Source: Procambarus clarkii
Taxonomy: Eukaryota; Arthropoda; Malacostraca; Decapoda; Cambaridae
Direction of reading: 5' to 3'
Assembly (NCBI RefSeq): GCF_040958095.1
Contig: NC_091193.1
Location: forward strand, 38,717,386 to 38,781,385
Length of the DNA stretch: 64,000 nucleotides
The position numbers were made by a program, and so were the translations under genes. Numbering within the stretch: the first letter of the stretch is position 1; each line of letters begins with the position of its first letter. Of this stretch, positions 60,262 to 64,000 are shown piece by piece. Under the pieces are notes generated by a model. The model worked only from the letters and a program-made list of their open reading frames with translations, did no database searches and had not been told where the DNA came from.

Positions 60262-62650
60262 TCCCTGGCCTGCTACCCTCTCACACCTCACACTCTTAAC
60301 TCTCTCATAATCACTCTCACTCTCTTACTCTGTCACTCTTACTCTCTGTCACTCTTACTCTCTGTCACTCTTACTCTCTGTCACTCTTACTCTCTGTCAC
60401 TCTTACTCTGTCACTCTTACTCTGTCACTCTTACACTCTGTCACTCTTACTCTCTGTCACTCTTACTCTGTCACTCTTACTCTCTGTCACTCTTACTCTC
60501 TGTCACTCTTACTCTCTGTCACTCTTACTCTCTGTCACTCTTACTCTGTCACTCTTACTCTGTCACTCTTACTCTCTGTCACTCTTACTCTCTGTCACTC
60601 TTACTCTCTGTCACTCTTACTCTCTGTCATTCTTACTCTCTGTCACTCTTACTCTGTCACTCTTACTCTCTGTCACTCTTACTCTCTGTCACTCTTACTC
60701 TCTGTCACTCTTACTCTCTGTCACTTTTACTCTCTGTCACTCTTACTCTCTGTCACTCTTACTCTGTCACTCTTACACTCTGTCACTCTTACTCTCTGTC
60801 ACTCTTACTCTCTGTCACTCTTACTCTCTGTCACTCTTACTCTGTCACTCTTACTCTCTGTCACTCTTACTCTCTGTCACTCTTACTCTCTGTCACTCTT
60901 ACTCTCTGTCACTCTTACTCTCTGTCACTCTTACTCTCTGTCACTCTTACTCTCTGTCACTCTTACTCTGTCATTCTTACTCACTCTCAGACACCCTTAC
61001 CCATTCATACTCACTCTCTCACTCTTACTCTCATACTCTTACTCTCAATTACTCTTACTCTCAATCACTCTTACTCCCAATCACTCCTACTCCCAATCAC
61101 TCCTACTCTCAATCACTCCTACTCTCATTCTTACTCTTACTCTTACTCCCAATCACTCTTACTCTCAATCACTCTTATTCTCATTCTTACTCTCACTCTT
61201 ACTCTTACTCCCAATCACTCTTACTCCCAATCACTCTTACTCTCAATCACTCTTACTCTCAATCACTCTTACTCTCAATCACTCTTACTCTCATTCTTAC
61301 TCTTACTCACTCTTACTCTCAATCACTCTTATTCTCATTCTTACTCCTACTCCCAATCACTCTTACTCCCAATCACTCTTACTATCAATCACTCTTACTC
61401 CCAATCACTCTTACTCTCAATCACTCTTACTCTCAATCACTCTTACTCTCAATCACTCTTACTCTCATTCTTACTCTTACTCACTCTTACTCTCAATCAC
61501 TCTTACTCTCAATCACTCTTACTCTCAATCATTCTTACTCTCATTCTTACTCTTACTCACTCTTACTCTCAATCACTCCTTTTCTCATTCTTACTCCTAC
61601 TCCCAATCACTCTTACTCCCAATCACTCTTACTCTCAATCACTCTTACTCCCAATCACTCTAACTCTCAATCACTCTTACGCACTATTACTCACTCTTTC
61701 TCTCAGTCATCCTTACTCACTCTCATACTCACTCTTACTCTGTCACTCCTACTCTCTGTCACTCTTACTCTCTGTCACTCTTACTCTCTGTCACTCTTAC
61801 TCTCTGTCACTCTTGCTCTCTGTCACTCTTACTCTCTGTCACTCTTACTCTGTCACTCTTACTCTCTGTCACTCTTACTCTCTGTCACTCTTACTCTCTA
61901 TCACTCTTACTCTGTCATTCATACTCTGTCACTCTTACTCACTCTCAGTCACCCTTACCCATTCATACTCACTCTCTCACTCTTACTCTCATACTCTTAC
62001 TCTCAATTACTCTTACTCTCAATCACTCTTACTCCCAATCACTCCTACTCCCAATCACTCCTACTCTCAATCACTCCTACTCTCATTCTTACTCTTACTC
62101 TTACTCCCAATCACTCTTACTCTCAATCACTCTTATTCTCATTCTTACTCTTACTCTCACTCTTACTCTTACTCCCAATCACTCTTACTCCTAATCACTC
62201 TTACTCTCAATCACTCTTACTCTCAATCACTCTTACTCTCAATCACTCTTACTCTCATTCTTACTCTTACTCACTCTTACTCTCAATCACTCTTATTCTC
62301 ATTCTTACTCCTACTCTCACTCTAACTCCTACTCCCAATCACTCTTACTCCCAATCACTCTTACTCTCAATCACTCTTACTCCCAATCACTCTTACTCTC
62401 AATCACTCTTACTCTCAATCACTCTTACTCTCAATCACTCTTACTCTCAATCACTCTTTCTCTCACTAACTCTCAATCACTCTTACTCTCACTCTAACTC
62501 TCAATCACTCTTACTCTCATACTCACCCTTACTCTCAATCACTTTACTCTCACTCTTACTCATTCTGTCACCCTTACTCTCACTCTTACTCTGTCACTCT
62601 TACTCTCAGTCACTCTTACTTATACTCACTCTTACTCACACTTACACACT
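60262..62650 (+). repeat. Pyrimidine-rich 16-bp minisatellite
   Basis: About 2.4 kb of TCACTCTTACTCTCTG (proximal) and TCACTCTTACTCTCAA (middle and distal) units with 14-bp and 6-bp variants. A block containing CATTCATACTCACTCTCTCA recurs about 960 bases apart (about 61000 and 61960), indicating a large internal duplication. The 693-codon + frame is an artefact. Confidence 0.95.
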
Positions 62651-62657
62651 CTCTGGC

Positions 62658-62826
62658 ACTGGGTGATGGGGACGGGCTGGGTGATGAGGACGGGCTGGGT
62701 GATGAGGACGGGCTGGGTGATGAGGTTGGGCTGATTGAAGAGGTCGGGCTGGGTGATGAGGATGGGCTGGGTGATGAGGTTGGGCTGATTGAAGAGGTCG
62801 GGCTGGGTGATGAGGATGGGCTAGAG
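62658..62826 (+). repeat. Second block of the 18-bp GGGCTGGGTGATGAGG minisatellite
   Basis: About nine copies of the same unit as 55575-56337, with a 72-bp sub-block (GATTGAAGAGGTC variant) duplicated. Separated from the first block by about 6.3 kb of other repeats. Confidence 0.92.
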
Positions 62827-62958
62827 GGAAGCCCGTCTAGAAGAAGGCTCAATAACTCCATCTTTCCACTGAAACATTCATGGTTCAGAAGTTATCTATT
62901 ATTCTGCTCGACTGAGTCATTTGTCGGAAATCCGACACACAAATTAACATAATTAGCA

Positions 62959-63229
62959 GTTTCCGTGGTGTAGTGGTAAGACACTCGCCTGGTGTTCCGC
63001 GAGCGCTATGCCATGGGTTCGTATCCTGGCCGGGGAGGATTTACTAGGCGCAATTCCTTCAATTCCTTAACTGTAGCCTCTGTTTAACGCAACAGTAAAA
63101 TGTGTACTTAGATGAAATAACGATTCTTCGCGGCAGGGGATCGTATTCCAGGGACTTGCCCGAAACGCTACGCGTACTAGTGGCTGTACAAGAATGTAAC
63201 AACTCTTGTATATATCTCAAAAAAAAAAA
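62959..63229 (+). repeat. tRNA-derived SINE with poly(A) tail
   Basis: Head GTTTCCGTGGTGTAGTGGTA (tRNA-Val-like A-box region) and GGTTCGTATCC B-box (about 63016-63026). The body includes GCCCGAAACGCTACGCGTAC and CAAGAATGTAACAACTCTTG, ending in a run of 11 A at 63219-63229. Acceptor and anticodon stems do not pair fully, so it is a SINE and not a tRNA gene. Confidence 0.8.
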
Positions 63230-63651
63230 GTTACCCACTAAAGAAATCAGAGAACGGGTATTCCGTGACATCAACAACAATCTTTATATTATCTTTATAT
63301 TAACTCTATAATTAATTAATAACTATTACTAATTAACCATAACTAATTAATATATAATCTTTATATTAACTCTTTTTCTTTTAAACAACAGTCTAGTGTT
63401 AAAACTTAATAAAAAAGTTTTCACTGGGACTGAATATAATTTCCAACACCAGGAATATTGCTTAACTCTCTATTCCTTAATCATAAACAGAACCCCCAAA
63501 TATTTTAGGACGTCTCCCCCTGAGGCGTCGTCATGTGTACACAACACAGCAACTTGGACTCCTGGTTTAACCTTGACGCCGAGCGCGTGTCTGGATACCT
63601 CCTCCGCCTGGGAGCTGCCGGATCACCTCCTGTTTTCGCGTTTTGGCTTTG

Positions 63652-63984
63652 CTATTGCCGTTTGGCATCTCTCTTCAACGGTCCGATTGTTCGACGCCTG
63701 GCGCACATATCGCCTTGGGTCTCGGGATTGTTGATATATTTTTTGGGGCGAGTTCTGGCTGGTTCTCCCGGCAGGGTGACGGTGTTCGGGGGCCGGCTTA
63801 GCCGAGAGGTGCCGGGGGTTGGCGGGTCTTGGTGGGTTCCTGGTGTGCCCTCAGTCGTGGTGGGCGGCTGGCTTCTGCTCTGCCAGAGGACACTGGATGA
63901 CTTTTTGCGTTTTAGTTGGGGGCCGAGTTTTGGTTTTGCTACCTGGTGTTCTCTGTGTGGAGCGGGGCCGGTGCTTGTCACCCT
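63652..63984 (-). CDS. Possible retroelement ORF1/gag-like N-terminal fragment
   Basis: A minus-strand frame open from close to the window edge to a stop at 63652, about 110 codons: AKPKLGPQLKRKKSSSVLWQ, then TEGTPGTHQDPPTPGTSRLS, RPPNTVTLPGEPARTRPKKY and CARRRTIGPLKRDAKRQ. It is basic and Pro/Thr-rich without a zinc knuckle or other domain. No ATG is seen at the head; the frame probably continues beyond the window. Such sequence is compatible with LINE ORF1 or a gag-like protein, but a chance frame in GC-rich DNA is also possible. The interval 63230-63651 is AT-rich with nothing recognised. Confidence 0.25.
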   Translation of the reverse strand, partial: RVTSTGPAPHREHQVAKPKLGPQLKRKKSSSVLWQSRSQPPTTTEGTPGTHQDPPTPGTSRLSRPPNTVTLPGEPARTRPKKYINNPETQGDMCARRRTIGPLKRDAKRQ

Positions 63985-64000
63985 GATGGACTCTTGGGAC

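Noticed and set aside
60244..62325. 693-codon frame of Ser/Leu/Thr repeats
   Set aside because: Arises from the 16-bp pyrimidine repeat, which lacks stop codons in this frame; no start context, domain or splice signals.
62959..63035. Functional tRNA-Val gene
   Set aside because: A and B boxes are present, but the acceptor and anticodon stems do not pair correctly, and a SINE body with a poly(A) tail follows.

Overview
This is a repeat-dominated animal nuclear window, most likely from a decapod crustacean. The evidence is arthropod TTAGG/CCTAA motifs, Penelope-like retroelements (PLEs), CR1/L2-like LINEs, tRNA-derived SINEs with decapod-type bodies, and extreme micro- and minisatellite content. 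The species call is an inference. I see no complete host gene, no rRNA, no convincing functional tRNA gene and no prokaryotic feature. Almost every long open frame is either a decayed retroelement or a by-product of a tandem repeat whose period is a multiple of three.

Layout. 0-5 kb: a Penelope-like element (reverse transcriptase plus GIY-YIG endonuclease) with an inverted duplication of its 5' half, a pLTR carrying a hammerhead-ribozyme-like fold, and two truncated LINE C-termini. 5.7-23.6 kb: a 17.8 kb minisatellite of about 520 copies of a 34 bp unit. Its first copy coincides with the 3' end of a putative exon and its splice donor, so the array is a long run of near-perfect U1-type donor sites. 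23.9-26.6 kb: a LINE endonuclease fragment and a second PLE on the minus strand. 26.6-29.7 kb: a 260 bp satellite with an embedded tRNA-like Pol III promoter, joined to the PLE exactly at the codons of the RT catalytic YVDD box. 29.8-33.6 kb: a PLE palindrome, two SINEs and two CR1/L2-like LINEs. 34.3-38.5 kb: a second putative exon followed by 35 bp and 24 bp minisatellites.

38.5-55 kb: a third PLE, three copies of a MITE with internal telomere-like repeats, three other foldback/MITE families, two more LINEs (one chimeric), a second PLE family, SINE fragments and a lone diverged copy of the 260 bp satellite unit. 55.4-62.8 kb: strand-asymmetric minisatellites (18 bp, GGCGGT-type, 49 bp, pyrimidine-rich 16 bp). 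63-64 kb: a tRNA-derived SINE and a possible retroelement ORF.

How the parts fit: the two putative exons (5699-5807 and 34305-34547) are phase-compatible and in the same orientation, so much of the window may be intronic sequence of one large gene. The retroelements are defective, but they appear to seed the microsatellites: (AT)n sits at PLE and MITE ends and (AC)n at LINE 3' ends. The observations most worth follow-up are the splice-donor minisatellite, the variant hammerhead core shared by three PLE copies, and the Pol III-promoter satellite inside the PLE RT domain.
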